NCBI GenBank assembly: GCA_033961575.1
Contig: CM066728.1
Coordinates: 107,774,852 to 107,838,851 of the forward strand
DNA: 64,000 nt
Source of the DNA: Aselliscus stoliczkanus
Lineage: Eukaryota > Chordata > Mammalia > Chiroptera > Hipposideridae
Reading direction: 5' to 3'
Within the stretch, counting starts at the first letter, position 1; each line of letters starts with the position of its first letter. The notes under the pieces were generated by a model. It had not been told where the DNA came from, did not search any database, and worked only from the letters and a program-made list of their open reading frames with translations. Shown here piece by piece: positions 49,746-60,599 of the stretch. The translations under genes were made by a program, and so were the position numbers.

Positions 49746-50549
49746 CGTAGTCGAGGAACAGTGACTACTGGCCATTTTTACAGCCAGGAGGCCATTTCGG
49801 AAACCAGCCTTAAGGTCAGGGCTGGGAGCCATATGCTCAGAGGCAATGACCGCCTTATAGCCAGCCAGTGCCCCTGGTGCCACAGGTGTGCCCCTCATCC
49901 GAAAGACGTATCTCTGTGTGTGCACAGATTTCTAACCTTTCTTAGAGAAGTCCTGCTGGTCTCTGTTTCATATCAGGTGAGAGCTTGGCAGCTCTTCAAA
50001 TGCAAGCCAGCCTCCAGGGCACCTGCCTTGGCAGCTGGACTGTGCTCTTCCCGACATGCACTGAGGTCACGTGAATTCCTTCCCCTGCCGGAAGATGCTT
50101 CTGTTGGAAGCCCTTCCTCGACGTGGTGCCTGGCTAATAACAATAGACTCTACTGCTTTTCTCCCTCTCTGAAGGCACCCTTACTCTGGTTCTTCAGAGA
50201 GGGCAATGACTTAACTGTCATAAAGAGAGGGCACATTTTCCCAGGTGGCTTTAGGATGGAGGCGGGCTGTGCCAGCAATGCTTCTGGAAGCCTGGCTGGC
50301 ATTATTTCAGAGGTAAAATTAGAGGGACAGAAAGTGTGTCAAAGAGGCCATTGCAGTGGTTGGAAGAGGCAGTTTTCATTAAGCGAAGGATGGCAGTGGC
50401 CCCATGGCGGGGGACAAATTTTTAAGTACCTGAGTGTCCAGGGGACGATGGCTGGGACACGTGAGGCCACGCCAAAGAGGAACTTAGTCCCTTTTCGTTC
50501 TCCAGCAGTGGGATGTCAGCTCCCACTGCTTTGTGCTTCCCTTTCCTAG
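49707..50549 (+). other. Longest open frame in the window (280 codons), unlikely to be a gene
   Basis: The frame begins within the tail of a MIR and runs through GC-richer intron. The predicted protein (MHKYSEPLGN..., ending LLCASLS) is Ser/Gly/Arg-rich with no domain, signal peptide or membrane segment that I recognise, and there is no evident promoter. Length alone is its only support. It could be a lineage-specific lncRNA or new ORF, but chance in GC-rich DNA is the simplest reading. Confidence 0.12.
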
Positions 50550-51264
50550 CCCCCTCCCCCCACATAGGCATGTTTCATGGTCCACCCTAGGCTATGTCCT
50601 TGGCCTGACTTGGCTGTTGCTTGTCACTTCTCCTGACTTCTGACTTGTACATACCTCTCCAAATAGTGAAAGTAATCTACTTTTGTTTCTTACTGGTGTT
50701 AGGAAAGTTTTGTTATTTCTTTAGTTTTGAAAATATAACCTGAGACCAGCCCATGTGACATATATCCTTCTGCCATAGCTATAACCTTGGGCCATCCATA
50801 GATGAAAGCTTGGACTCCCACATCATGCATTCTTAGAGCCTCCTCCCGTTAGCATATGCTGGTTTCTCCCCGCCTTTATTCTACATGTGGGCTGACCATC
50901 CCCTCCATTCCCCCTGGAGTGCTGCCCCTGCACCCGCTTCTCATCTGCAAGGAGTCAAGGAAGTCTTTGTTATGATTCCAGTTAGAGGCCAAAGCATCTT
51001 ACCCAAGCGAGGCCAATCTGCTTTTGCTAGAAGCCACGATAATGTGGCTCAAAGCCTAACGCCACTGATAACGTATGGCTTTTTCCCATGCTCTGCTGAT
51101 CTCAATTCTGTGTTTCACTGTGCTTCCCCTTTGGTGCTGAAATCTGATCATTTCCTTCTCCCTGATTTCCGGGTTCCCACTCGACCAATCAGAGCTGACT
51201 CTTTCTAACCCTTCATGGCAGACCCACAAGTTCCGGCTTCTAAACTTCGTACACACTGAATCTG
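50550..51264. other. Unassigned intronic sequence
   Basis: I see nothing recognisable here. Confidence 0.4.
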
Positions 51265-51345
51265 TTGGGTTGTTGGAAAACTCATGACTCATTTTTGCAA
51301 TGAAAAGCATAGAAAAAATATGTCTTGACTTTTCCAACAACCCAA
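51265..51345. mobile_element. 81-bp mariner-type MITE (hairpin)
   Basis: The terminal inverted repeats 'ttgggttgttggaaaa' at the left and 'cttttccaacaacccaa' at the right are near perfect and enclose about 48 bp. The end sequence and size fit minimal mariner-derived MITEs. The expected TA flanks are not clear ('ctg' and 'tgt' instead). Confidence 0.7.
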
Positions 51346-51825
51346 TGTCTAACAAGGCAGAACACTGTAACATGAAGACCGTTGCTGAGTTCAAAGCCTA
51401 CCCATGTCTTAATTATATAAAACATGGTGAATGCAGGTGAACCGTAAGAATAAAGAGTCATGAAGAATGGTTTTATATCATCGTACTTAATTCATTTTTG
51501 GAACCTAATGCCCATGTCCTATTCTATGTTTCAGGTAGATCAAGAAAGCCCATTAATAATGTAGACTCATGTGAGTCACACATACATGCACATTCCTTAA
51601 TTTCTCGCCTGTCTCAGATATGTGTCTGTTGACATACTGAACACCTCCTTGAACCCTGAGGTCCAAGGACAGCTCAGCGATACACATTCTTAGCTGGAGG
51701 ATTTTTTGGAATCCCCCAAAACCATTAAGTTGTTGTTTTTTTTCCTTTGTTTTCATGATTTTTATGAACTGTAATTTTATTTTTGGATCGCTTAAAAATA
51801 AAACTTCTCTTTTTCTATTTTGTAG

Positions 51826-51871
51826 AAACTACCTCTTCAGGTTACAGCTTGAGGATTTGTCTCTGATCCAG
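51826..51871 (+). CDS. SEMA5A: SEMA5A internal coding exon, 46 bp
   Basis: This very short exon lies between a pyrimidine-rich acceptor ('ctattttgtag') and a consensus donor ('ccag|gtaagtg'). Its first base completes the Arg codon left split by the exon at 36802-36901. The frame then reads NYLFRLQLEDLSLIQ and ends on a codon boundary (phase 0). Joined to the upstream exon it gives ...LVVGARNYLFRLQ..., which is the conserved first strands of the Sema propeller in class 5 semaphorins. By my memory of the human protein it covers about residues 76-90. The intron between the two exons is 14.9 kb. At 46 bp the exon is close to microexon size, and its loss would shift the frame, so it should be constitutive. 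The next expected exon, carrying the cysteine-rich stretch after LSLIQ, was not found before position 64000. Confidence 0.92.
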
Positions 51872-51879
51872 GTAAGTGC

Positions 51880-53480
51880 AATTTATTTTTCTTAAGATTT
51901 CACTTCCCATTCCAATTAACTTGCGGTTTGAGGGGATGTAGACAGATGCGTGTAAAAATATTAATGAAGGCCAAGCAAAGACTCACTTCCTGAGGTCAGG
52001 CCCCAGGATTTGATGAGTGCTCACCTGCTTTAATCCGCAGGTGGCCCTTTTCTCCTACTGTGTGGCCCTCTTCCTTTCATGGGCATCATCTGATTGTCTC
52101 TTCTTCAAATGATAGATAATTCAAAGGACATTTCCTCAGTGTTTGTAAGCATGTTTTTCCTCTCCAGTTAGAAGAATCATTGTTACTTAGTTTGATGTAT
52201 TCAGCCATCATATTCTTGTAAACATCAACCCCCTCAGAAAAACTTTGCTGTTTTCTCTTTATCATTCACATTAAATAAATATGAATATTTTTCTTAAAAA
52301 CCACATATAGCAAAGAATGAATGATGATAGATAAAAATGCAATTTACCTCTGCTTGTGTTTATCATTTGGAGAAGGAGAATGAGATATGTATGGCTGAAT
52401 AAAGTATTTATTTTTGTGGCGGATTTAAACCACAAAGGCCCACCATTGTCCTCAAGTCTTTTAAAAGGGTCTCCTTGGAGAAGGAGAGGGTTATGGCCTA
52501 AATATCTCCTTGACTGAGGTTCTGGAACTCTCTGTGAAGCCAGTCAAAATCCTGGGGCTCTGTGTGGTCTAGAAGACATTCTTCAACCAGCTTTAATGTC
52601 ACCCTCCTGTACTAGAGTTCTAAGAAGTGATTGGAGAGAAGTTTATGTTATTCTCTTTGAGATTATGGTATTTATGAACATTCAGAATCATTAGTTAGAA
52701 CTTATATTAGATCTATCTTTTATTCACTAGGGCCTTGAAATAAGCCAATCTCACAAGTAAAGCTAATATTGGTAAAGATGGTAGACCCCGTGGTCTAGCT
52801 CCATGATTCCCATTTCATGCTCATCTGTGAAATAGCCACAAAACTCCATCTCCCCCATCCTGTCACTGCAAAAATTAAATCAAGTAAGGCATGAACAAAA
52901 GATAAGGCACAGTGCTTTCTCAACAAATGTTAATTGCTTATGTTTTTTAAAAATGATGACAGTAAATAATAAATTATTATCATAATTGTTTCATCCTGCT
53001 AGACAATGAATTGTCTTTCCACTGCAATTTATTATATAACTAAAGTCTTTAAATGAGTTGATTGGTTGGTAAATTATAATGTATTAATATGAAATCAGAA
53101 TGATCAGTTGTTTAGCCAAAATTCCATTGTAAAGCTCTGGTTTTTAACAATCTTCTATGTATAAAATATATGTCGACTTTTGAATAGATAGGAACTATAT
53201 ATTATGCTCATACTTATTTCCGTGGTATAATATATTATCTGGCATATTGTGTGTGTTAAAAGAGTAGAATGTGGGGCTATGTGTGTGCACAAACATATTC
53301 ATTGATTTCCTAGTTTCCTAGCTCTCTTTACTTAGAGGATTTTCGAAAGCAGCAATGTACACTTAATACACAGTACTTGGTTTCTAAATTTAATTCTTCA
53401 CTACAAGGAACCAGGGTGTTTTGGAGAAGTAGCTGATTACAGGGCCTGGGTAGCAAAAGTCACTATGATCCTGGAAGACT
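51880..53480. other. Unassigned intronic sequence
   Basis: AT-rich. I see no exon or named repeat. Confidence 0.4.
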
Positions 53481-53499
53481 TTGTTCTTTCAGAAATTAA

Positions 53500-54519
53500 G
53501 GGAAGTATTCAAAGAATGAGGGCATGTCAAAAGGACCCCAGAGCCAGTTTGAGATGGGCTTGCTGAAGAAATCTTGGATAATTTGATTATTAAAATAAAT
53601 AATGATGGTATCAGATTATAAAACATTGAATAATCTGAGTCCATGATTATATACTAACATAAAAATTAAAGAATGAAAAGCAAATAAGGCAGCGGTGACT
53701 GATCTTTTCACTGTAAAACACCAACTAATAGATATTGAAAGAATAATTTAATTAGAAAACTATTGTTTGGCAACCATCACACTAAAAATTTCAGGAGAAA
53801 ACGACCAATGGAATGCCAAAATTTATGGGCAGGAGTTTGACAATGACCAAGATATTTGTGTAGTTGCTAAGTATTTACCTATAAAATGCATATGACTTAC
53901 AAGAGGCAAACTTGCGACATGATAGTGAAGAGAACTGGCCACCCAGCATCACCAGCTACTGGGAGTCCCCTTCACCAGAAATGGGACAGAGATAGTGTAA
54001 GCATTCTGTTTGATGCACTGAGGATGCAGCAAGACTTCTGTGATACTCTACCTAAAGGTTACAACCAATTTCATCATGAGGAGCCATCACACAAACCCAA
54101 ACTGAGGCATTCTACAAAAACCTGGCCTGTACTTTGCAAAAATCATCAAGTCATGAAAGGCATAGAAAGAATGACGATCTATTCCATCATAAAGAAGAAA
54201 AACTGGACCTGACAATCAAACAAAACTCTTGATCCAAACTACACCTTGGAATAGGAAAAAAAATAAAATAAAAAAATAATAATAAAATGAAAAGGTTTGT
54301 ACTATAAAGAGCATTATTGGGAGATCTGGAAACATTTTAAGGTGTGTGGTAGTGTGGTAGATAAGAGTAGAAGTGCATTAATATTAATTTCCTGATTTTG
54401 ATAAACTGTACTGTGCTTAGGTAGGTTAATGTCCTTGTTCTTTGAAAAACTTTACTAAGATAAGTAGGGGTAAAGCGTTTCATTGCTAGAACTTATTCTG
54501 AAATGATTGAAAAACTCCA

Positions 54520-54554
<35 letters not shown>

Positions 54555-54715
54555 TACACAATACATATACACACTCATGCATGCAGAAAGAATAAGGCAA
54601 GTGTGATAAAAATTCTAATGTGGGAATCTAAGAGTCTAGGTGAAGGGTTTCTGAGAGTCAATTGTGCTTTTCTTGTAACTTTTCGTGATATTATTTCAAA
54701 ATAAATATGTAGCTG
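53500..54715 (+). repeat. Old L1 (L1M-type) 3'UTR, carrying a TG tract
   Basis: 'cctggcctgtactttgcaaa', 'aagtcatgaaaggcatagaa', 'attaatttcctgattttgat' and the terminal 'attatttcaaaataaatatg' are in the order of old mammalian L1 3' ends. An A-rich stretch (54250-54292) and a TG microsatellite interrupt it. The left edge is uncertain. Confidence 0.55.
54521..54553. repeat. (TG)16 microsatellite
   Basis: An uninterrupted TG run of about 32 bp inside the old L1 3' end. Confidence 0.97.
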
Positions 54716-54719
54716 CAGT

Positions 54720-55210
54720 AAATCGGGAGATTTATTTGCCATGAGCGTGTGTATGATATTATTGTCCGAGCATGGAAACTGTACTGTTCCCATTGCCATG
54801 ACTGCCCATGATAGAAATCAGGGTAGGTTATTGATGCACTTGAACTGTTACTGAAATATGAAAACCCACCAGCATTGCCACCTGGGAAGAGTATAGCCTG
54901 TGCCATAGGGCCATGCCAGAAGAGAGGGGTTTCTCAATGGTGGCCTTGACAACACAGCCCTGATAAGACTGCTGCAATCCGTATACCTCTCCTCTCTCAC
55001 ATTTTGTGGCGGTGTGCACTGCTTATCACCTACTGTTTACTCACTGTGGAGAAAGCCCACAGTTCTACCCCGCAGACTGGTTCTTCTTTCCTGGCTCCAG
55101 TAAAGCTGTCTTGTCAATTTCTGTGAATATTTTATTTTTATGTAAATGACTGTCTCAAGGGTGACAAAAAGAGTAGGCATGCTGTTAAAGAAAGGGCTTA
55201 TCCTGGTGTT
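54720..55210. other. Unassigned intronic sequence
   Basis: I see nothing recognisable here. Confidence 0.4.
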
Positions 55211-55212
55211 AA

Positions 55213-55655
55213 CAGCTCTGTCCAATAGAAACATAACATGAGTCTCATAGGTAGTTTAAAATTATCTGGTGGTGGTCATGTTGAAAGAGGTACAAAGAAA
55301 CAGGGGAAATTATTATTATTATTATTTTTTTTTTTTTGAGGGCAGTGTCACTGGCCCTCATATGTGGGACCCGAACTGGGGCTGCCGGCTTCCCAAGCCA
55401 GCGCTTAACCACCGCGCCACTCGGCTGGCCCCAGGGGAAATTATTTTTAATAATACATTTTACTTAGCTCTTATAAAGAACATCATTTCAACATGTACTC
55501 ATTATATTACAAGAAATTGAGATGTTACATCCTTTGTTTTAATATTAAGTCTTCAAACTCTGGTGTGTGCTTACTCTTGGAGCATATTTCCATTTGGACT
55601 AGCCATCTTTCAAACGCTCCGTGTAGCGAGTGCTACCCAGTTGGACAGTGTAATT
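55213..55655 (+). mobile_element. hAT/Charlie-type DNA transposon, split by a SINE
   Basis: The left end 'cagctctgtccaatagaaac' and right end 'gttggacagtgt' are imperfect inverted repeats of the CAGTGCTGTCCAATA type. The interior shares 'atcatttcaacatgtactca', 'taagtcttcaaactctggtg' and 'atttggactagccatc' with a non-autonomous hAT consensus I remember. The SINE at 55315-55431 is nested in it. Confidence 0.75.
55315..55431 (-). mobile_element. tRNA-derived SINE, copy 3 (nested in hAT)
   Basis: A full-length minus-strand copy with the same head, stem ('gctggcttgggaagccggc'-like), B-box region and 'gagggccagtgacactgccc' as the copy at 31870. Perfect 14-bp duplications 'caggggaaattatt' lie at 55301-55314 and 55432-55445. 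Confidence 0.95.
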
Positions 55656-55659
55656 CTAG

Positions 55660-58165
55660 ATCAAGCGTTTATGACCTGTATGCCTTTGGTTATGTTATAG
55701 AAATGTTATTTTCTACCAGGGAGTGTCTGAGTTGATTTGGATATCTCAGGCTAGTAATTTTCTCCTTCTTCTTTCTCCCCAAAGATAGGAAATTGTTTAA
55801 ACATGGAAAATGAGGAAATTGAGACCAGGGAGGACAAGCAAATTGCAAAAGGGTGGAGAGAATCAGGACTGAGCATCAGAGATTAGCCCTGACTTGACAC
55901 CAGACAAGCTGTATTTCATCTCACCCCTCTGCCCGACAACAGATCCACTTCCTGGTCACACCTGGCATGGTTTGTGTCTGTCCCATCACCCATGTCACCT
56001 TGGACACTTCCACCTTATCTGTAATGTCAAGGTGGGTTGTAGCTTCCCAAACTGGACACTATTTCCCAACTTCAAGCATTTGTTTTTGCTGTTCTGTCTC
56101 TTGGAAACTTCTCAATCTAGAGAAAGATCGTCAATCCTCAGTCCTATGGCAGCCGTCACCTCTTTGAACCCATCCTGAGTCTCGGCTGATGACGCTCTGA
56201 AGCATTTCAGAGCTTCAGAGCCTTTATTTCTCACTGGCACCTGTTGCCTCATATTGAAATTCACTCTGTGTGCTGTGAAGAACATTTTATTTCTCTGTTT
56301 CCTCAGTATTGGATTAGAGCAGTTCATAGATTAGGTTACCTGGCAGGTGGTAGACTCAAAACAAATATCTGTCGAAGTTTCCATCCCTTGATGTTTGGTA
56401 ATATGTTCACTCTTTCCTTACTTTTTAAACTGACCACTAGCAGAGTGTACATCAACTTCATATTTTTGTCCCTAAATTTAAGAGAGAGTCACCCAGTCCA
56501 GACTAGAGCAGTGAGAAGTGCTTGCTGAGAGAGGCATCCCATAACACAGGTGTGCTCACCCTCACCCCAAAGGGGAATTCTAGGACAATACAGGGAATTC
56601 CAGACTTTCTTAAGTCCCAATTATATGCCTGCTTAATACTGTTCTACACTTTTCCTCTCCCCCAAATTCGTCACCTGTTTTGATATTGTTTTAGGATCGG
56701 CAATGAGAAAGCAGATGTTAAATAATGTTTCATTAAAAGAAAAAATTGTTGTAGTGATTTTCACAGAATTCTGGACACCTCTCTACCCTATCAGTGACCC
56801 CCAAATTCAACGTGTGGCTTTGTGTGGAGCAGGGGCGTAATGAACACCTGTTAGTACACCGTCTCCCTCTCCCCTTCCTTAGGTCCTGGTGGCCCCACAT
56901 GGTGACTTGACGATCCCAATTTCCGTTGTTTAGTGAGAGCGGAAGAGGGGTTCCAGCTGTCATTCTTGCCAGAGCAGTGAGGGATGGTTGGGAGATGAGC
57001 TGATGGCGTGACACAAAGGAGTCTGTACATTGTCCCCTCAAAGATGATCACACCTTGTGGCTCAGCGTGTGAAGCTATGCTTAAATCCACTTGATGAGAA
57101 AAATGAGCTTTGGTGGAATGGCTTCAGAACACAAACACTCATTGTAAGCCTGACACTGACAACAGTCTGGAGTCAACGGAACCCACATCAGAGGTGTCGT
57201 CCCCCTTACCTCCCTAGTGAAGACATCACCAGGGGAGCTTCTAAAGCAGTAAAGATTTGAAGAATGATTGGGCTGGGACACAATTCCTCTGCTCCGAGTG
57301 AACTTTATCCACTTGAGGTAAATCTCTTGGCATCACCATGAAAACATCCAGGTATAAATATACCAAAAGGTAAAATGGCTGCATTTGGAATGTGTTCAAA
57401 GAGACATAACTTAACTTATTAAAGTGGAAGATCAAGAATTGCTTTTAATTTAAAGAAATAAAACCTGGTTTTCATCAATGACTAGAGAATCAAATATTAA
57501 TGCTGCCTCATTTCTAAGGTGTCTTTCCACTCGGAGGCCGTGATAAAATGCCTCGCAGCTCACCACATGCTGAAATGTAGCCATCGCATCTGGAAAGCCA
57601 GTCATTTTCGGGCATCGTGATAGAAGACGTGGCAGGTCACCATTATGCGCCTCTCCTACTTTTTGCTGTAATAACAGACTTAACTCTTCAGCATCACTTT
57701 TCTTCTTCCTTGATCACAGCAGTTATTTTGCAAGAACAAAGCTTTTTGGAAAATACAAGAATGCAGCTGGCCTCAAGATTAATTCACAACATTTGCCCAT
57801 CTGGGATCATACCCTGTATGGCTTGAAGTGGATGCCCCTAAGAACACAAAGGGACTGCAGCTCATTTAACCTCGCTATCTTTCTAATGTTGTTTGGGGAA
57901 ATGGCTCAAAATCCATTTTTATATTGTTTTGTTACTGAGGGAAAGAGATTCACAGCCTGTTTCTTGCTCGTAACTGCTGGAATAAGCAGAAAAATTGAAA
58001 TCTGTGTTCTAATTTGCCACCTGCCTCTATGATTTCTAAATTGAAAACTGTTCAATCTCTTGACTACCTGGTCAATATCAATAGAGAATTTTCTGGAAAG
58101 TTAAGATAGATGTTAACTTTATTTTCTGTACATTTGAGTTTAGGGAACTGAGTTTCAATTTGTAA
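55660..58165. other. Mostly unassigned intronic sequence
   Basis: 55890-56300 has the look of an L2-like internal piece, but I cannot bound it. The rest holds only short chance frames. Confidence 0.35.
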
Positions 58166-58167
58166 GC

Positions 58168-58345
58168 CAGTGTTTCTCAACTGGGCGCTATTAACCTCCT
58201 GGGAATATCTGGTTGTCACCAATGATGGGGAGGGTTACTCCTGGCAGTTGGTAGGTTGAGTGCAGCCTGTCCCCACTCAACAAAGACTTTCTTGGCTCTT
58301 AGTGGGAACAGTGCCAAGGTTCAGAAACCTGTGTTAGGCAATTGC
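58168..58345 (+). repeat. hAT/Charlie-type MITE relic
   Basis: 'cagtgtttctcaactgggcg', 'tctggttgtcaccaatgatg', 'ccactcaacaaagactttct' and 'cagtgccaaggttcagaaac' follow in order a common mammalian hAT MITE with CAGTGGTTCTCAA-type ends. Confidence 0.75.
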
Positions 58346-58349
58346 TAAC

Positions 58350-58900
58350 TCAGCTTCCACATACTTTGAGGCAGCCATTTTTCTAGTCAGTGATTTTAAC
58401 ATTACTGGATTAAATCTGTAAGACCTTTGATGTTCTTAGGGAATTTTCCTCTTTAGATGTCTTCATATATTTAACCAAACACATGTATAAATCCTTAGTG
58501 GCCATTTCGAAAGAAGCTGCAGGGATTCTTGAGTTTAAATTGCTTCCTTTTATTAATATGAAATTAAATGTAAAATAAATTGAATCAATTTATACTACCA
58601 ATACTCTCTTTAATGGGGTATAACAATATGATATAACTACCCTCTGTTGGAATTCTTCTGAATAATTTAAAAAAGGACCTATTAATTAATAATTTAGAAT
58701 AACTATTCAAAAAGATTGTCACATGAATCAATTTTAAAATCAAATCTTATATTGAACAAGGAGAGACTGGTCTCCCCTGTAGTCCTTAAAAATCATGATT
58801 CTAAATTTTATTTATTTTCTGCCTTTCTTTATCAAATATCTTCGTAAAATCACAGTGTTGTAGAAGTGGAAGGAATCTTAGAGATAATCATTATTAAAAC
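58350..58900. other. Unassigned AT-rich intronic sequence
   Basis: I see nothing recognisable here. Confidence 0.4.
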
Positions 58901-58904
58901 CTTT

Positions 58905-59125
58905 CAGAGGTCTGCAAACTAAGGCTTGCAAATCAAAGTAAAAATTTTATTGGAACACAGCCACACACTCATTTGCATATTTTCTGCACTGGTCATAGTT
59001 ACTAAAGTTTATTGGAACACAGAAACATCCTTTATATACCGTCTATAGTTGCTACATTAAGGAGGTGACCAGTTGTACCCACAAAGTCTGAAATATTTGT
59101 TCTCTGACCCTTTAAGAAAAAGTGT
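58905..59125 (+). repeat. hAT/Charlie-type DNA transposon relic
   Basis: 'agaggtctgcaaactaaggc', 'attggaacacagccacacac', 'taccgtctatagttgctaca' and 'tctctgaccctttaagaaaa' are in family order. 'ttattggaacacag' appears twice (near 58948 and 59010), suggesting a small internal duplication. Confidence 0.7.
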
Positions 59126-59129
59126 CTCA

Positions 59130-60365
59130 CCTGTTATGGTACCTGGTAGATACATTCTTAATGACTGTTTCCTGAGTGAATGTGGGAACACAATAGAATG
59201 CATTGTAATTCTTTGGTTTTGTGTTTGCTTTTCTTCAGACAATGTTGGGTTGATGTTTCTATTTTGACTCCCTGTGCAATGATTTCCTCTGGTAGACAGT
59301 GACCCAGCATTGATGAGTTGGGAACCTAAGATAGTGTAAACATTTGTCCCCAGATTCTAGTCTCTTACACCTGTTCCCTTGGTCAAAATTGCCTGTCAGG
59401 AACTGTTTTATCTACCTGTTTATTCAAACACATTGATCTTCCTTTTCTTGTAACTTCCTGGAGCACATATAGTTGCTTCCATATAACTTATACAGATGTG
59501 GACTAAGATTTTACTAGTTTCAGACGGTATTAATTGAGTTGAGAGGACTCCTATTAACAGCGTCCTGCACCGCGGCTAAATGTGCACGTCAAAGCCTCAG
59601 TCCTCACTTGTGTGACAGTACAGCACAGAGGCTCTGGGGCTCTGTACCATGCTGCCATCCAAGAGCCCAGAATGTCTGCTTCATGGCTCCTCCATGTTCA
59701 GACCACAAGTCAAGGGACAGCATGGAGGAAAGAGTAGAGGATCATGCAGGGGAGATCTCTATGGACCGTGGCAGGAAGTGGCACACCTCCTTTCTGCCCA
59801 GATTCTAGTGGCCATAACTTAATCATATGGCCTCAACCAAGTGCAGGGGTGCTGGAAAATGTAGTTTGTGTACCGAAGAGGGGGCAGAAACTTGGGCATT
59901 TAGATATGGGCAGTGTTAGCATTTTCTCCCCGACTGTACTGGGGCTAAACAAGACTAGCCCCTAAGGACGCACCTAACTCTTTCCTGTTCTTTCCTGGTG
60001 CCATTCCAACCAGTCTAACTTTATGCTGCCCACAAACAGGTTTCTTTATGCAGCTAATATTTCTGTAAATAACAAAGCAGGGATACTTTGAGCAAACCAC
60101 TTAACTTCTTAGGACCTCTCTTTTCTTCATGGTGCATTTTAGAGGGGAGAGTCAGGAATTATTCCTGTGGTCCATTTTAGCACTAAAATCTTAATGTTCA
60201 CACCATCCTGCCACTTAGTCTTTCTTCTGTCATTGCTTAAGTGTCTCCTGGATTCTTCCTCCTTTAATGAAAACCTTCCCTATAACTGGAAACTTGGCAT
60301 TATGTTTATTTGATTTAACTTTAATGACCTAATTTGTCATAAAATAATGATGACATCAACAAAAA
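59130..60365. other. Unassigned intronic sequence
   Basis: 59540-59990 is probably an old interspersed repeat ('caggaagtggcacacctcct', 'gctggaaaatgtagtttgtg'), but I cannot name it. Confidence 0.35.
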
Positions 60366-60369
60366 TAAT

Positions 60370-60595
60370 AGCAGGCAGCATTGTATGTGCCCTTACTCTG
60401 CCCTCAGCTCTCTGTATTTTTGTTTTCTTGGCAGCATGAAGGAGTAAGTGTGATTTTCACTATTTTATAGACGAGGAGTTGAAGCTTGGAGAGTTTATGT
60501 GATTTGCCAGGATCACCCTGCTGGTACGTGGTGAGCTTGGTTTTGGACCTTGGTATGTTGGGCTCCAAAGCATAGCTTCTTAACCACTAACTGCC
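60370..60595 (-). repeat. MIR SINE
   Basis: 'ctattttatagacgaggagt', 'gaagcttggagagtttatgt', 'atcaccctgctggtacgtgg' and 'cttcttaaccactaactgcc' are in antisense MIR order. Confidence 0.75.
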
Positions 60596-60599
60596 AAAT

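Larger units (their letters stand above)
36902..51825 (+). other. SEMA5A: SEMA5A intron between the two visible exons
   Basis: This 14.9-kb phase-2 intron is bounded by 'gtgaga' at its left end and 'ttttgtag' at its right end. It contains MIR, L2, hAT, L1 and MaLR relics, two long dinucleotide tracts and one small mariner-type element. I see no further exon in it. Confidence 0.85.

Noticed and set aside
36802..51871. SEMA5B as the identity of the exons
   Set aside because: The second exon is shared by both paralogues. The first exon's GPWLREFRAKNAVDF and LTFDPGQK fit SEMA5A as I remember it and differ from SEMA5B.
53886..54212. 108-codon + frame (MHMTYKRQTCDM...)
   Set aside because: It lies inside an old L1 3' region and has no similarity to a known protein domain.
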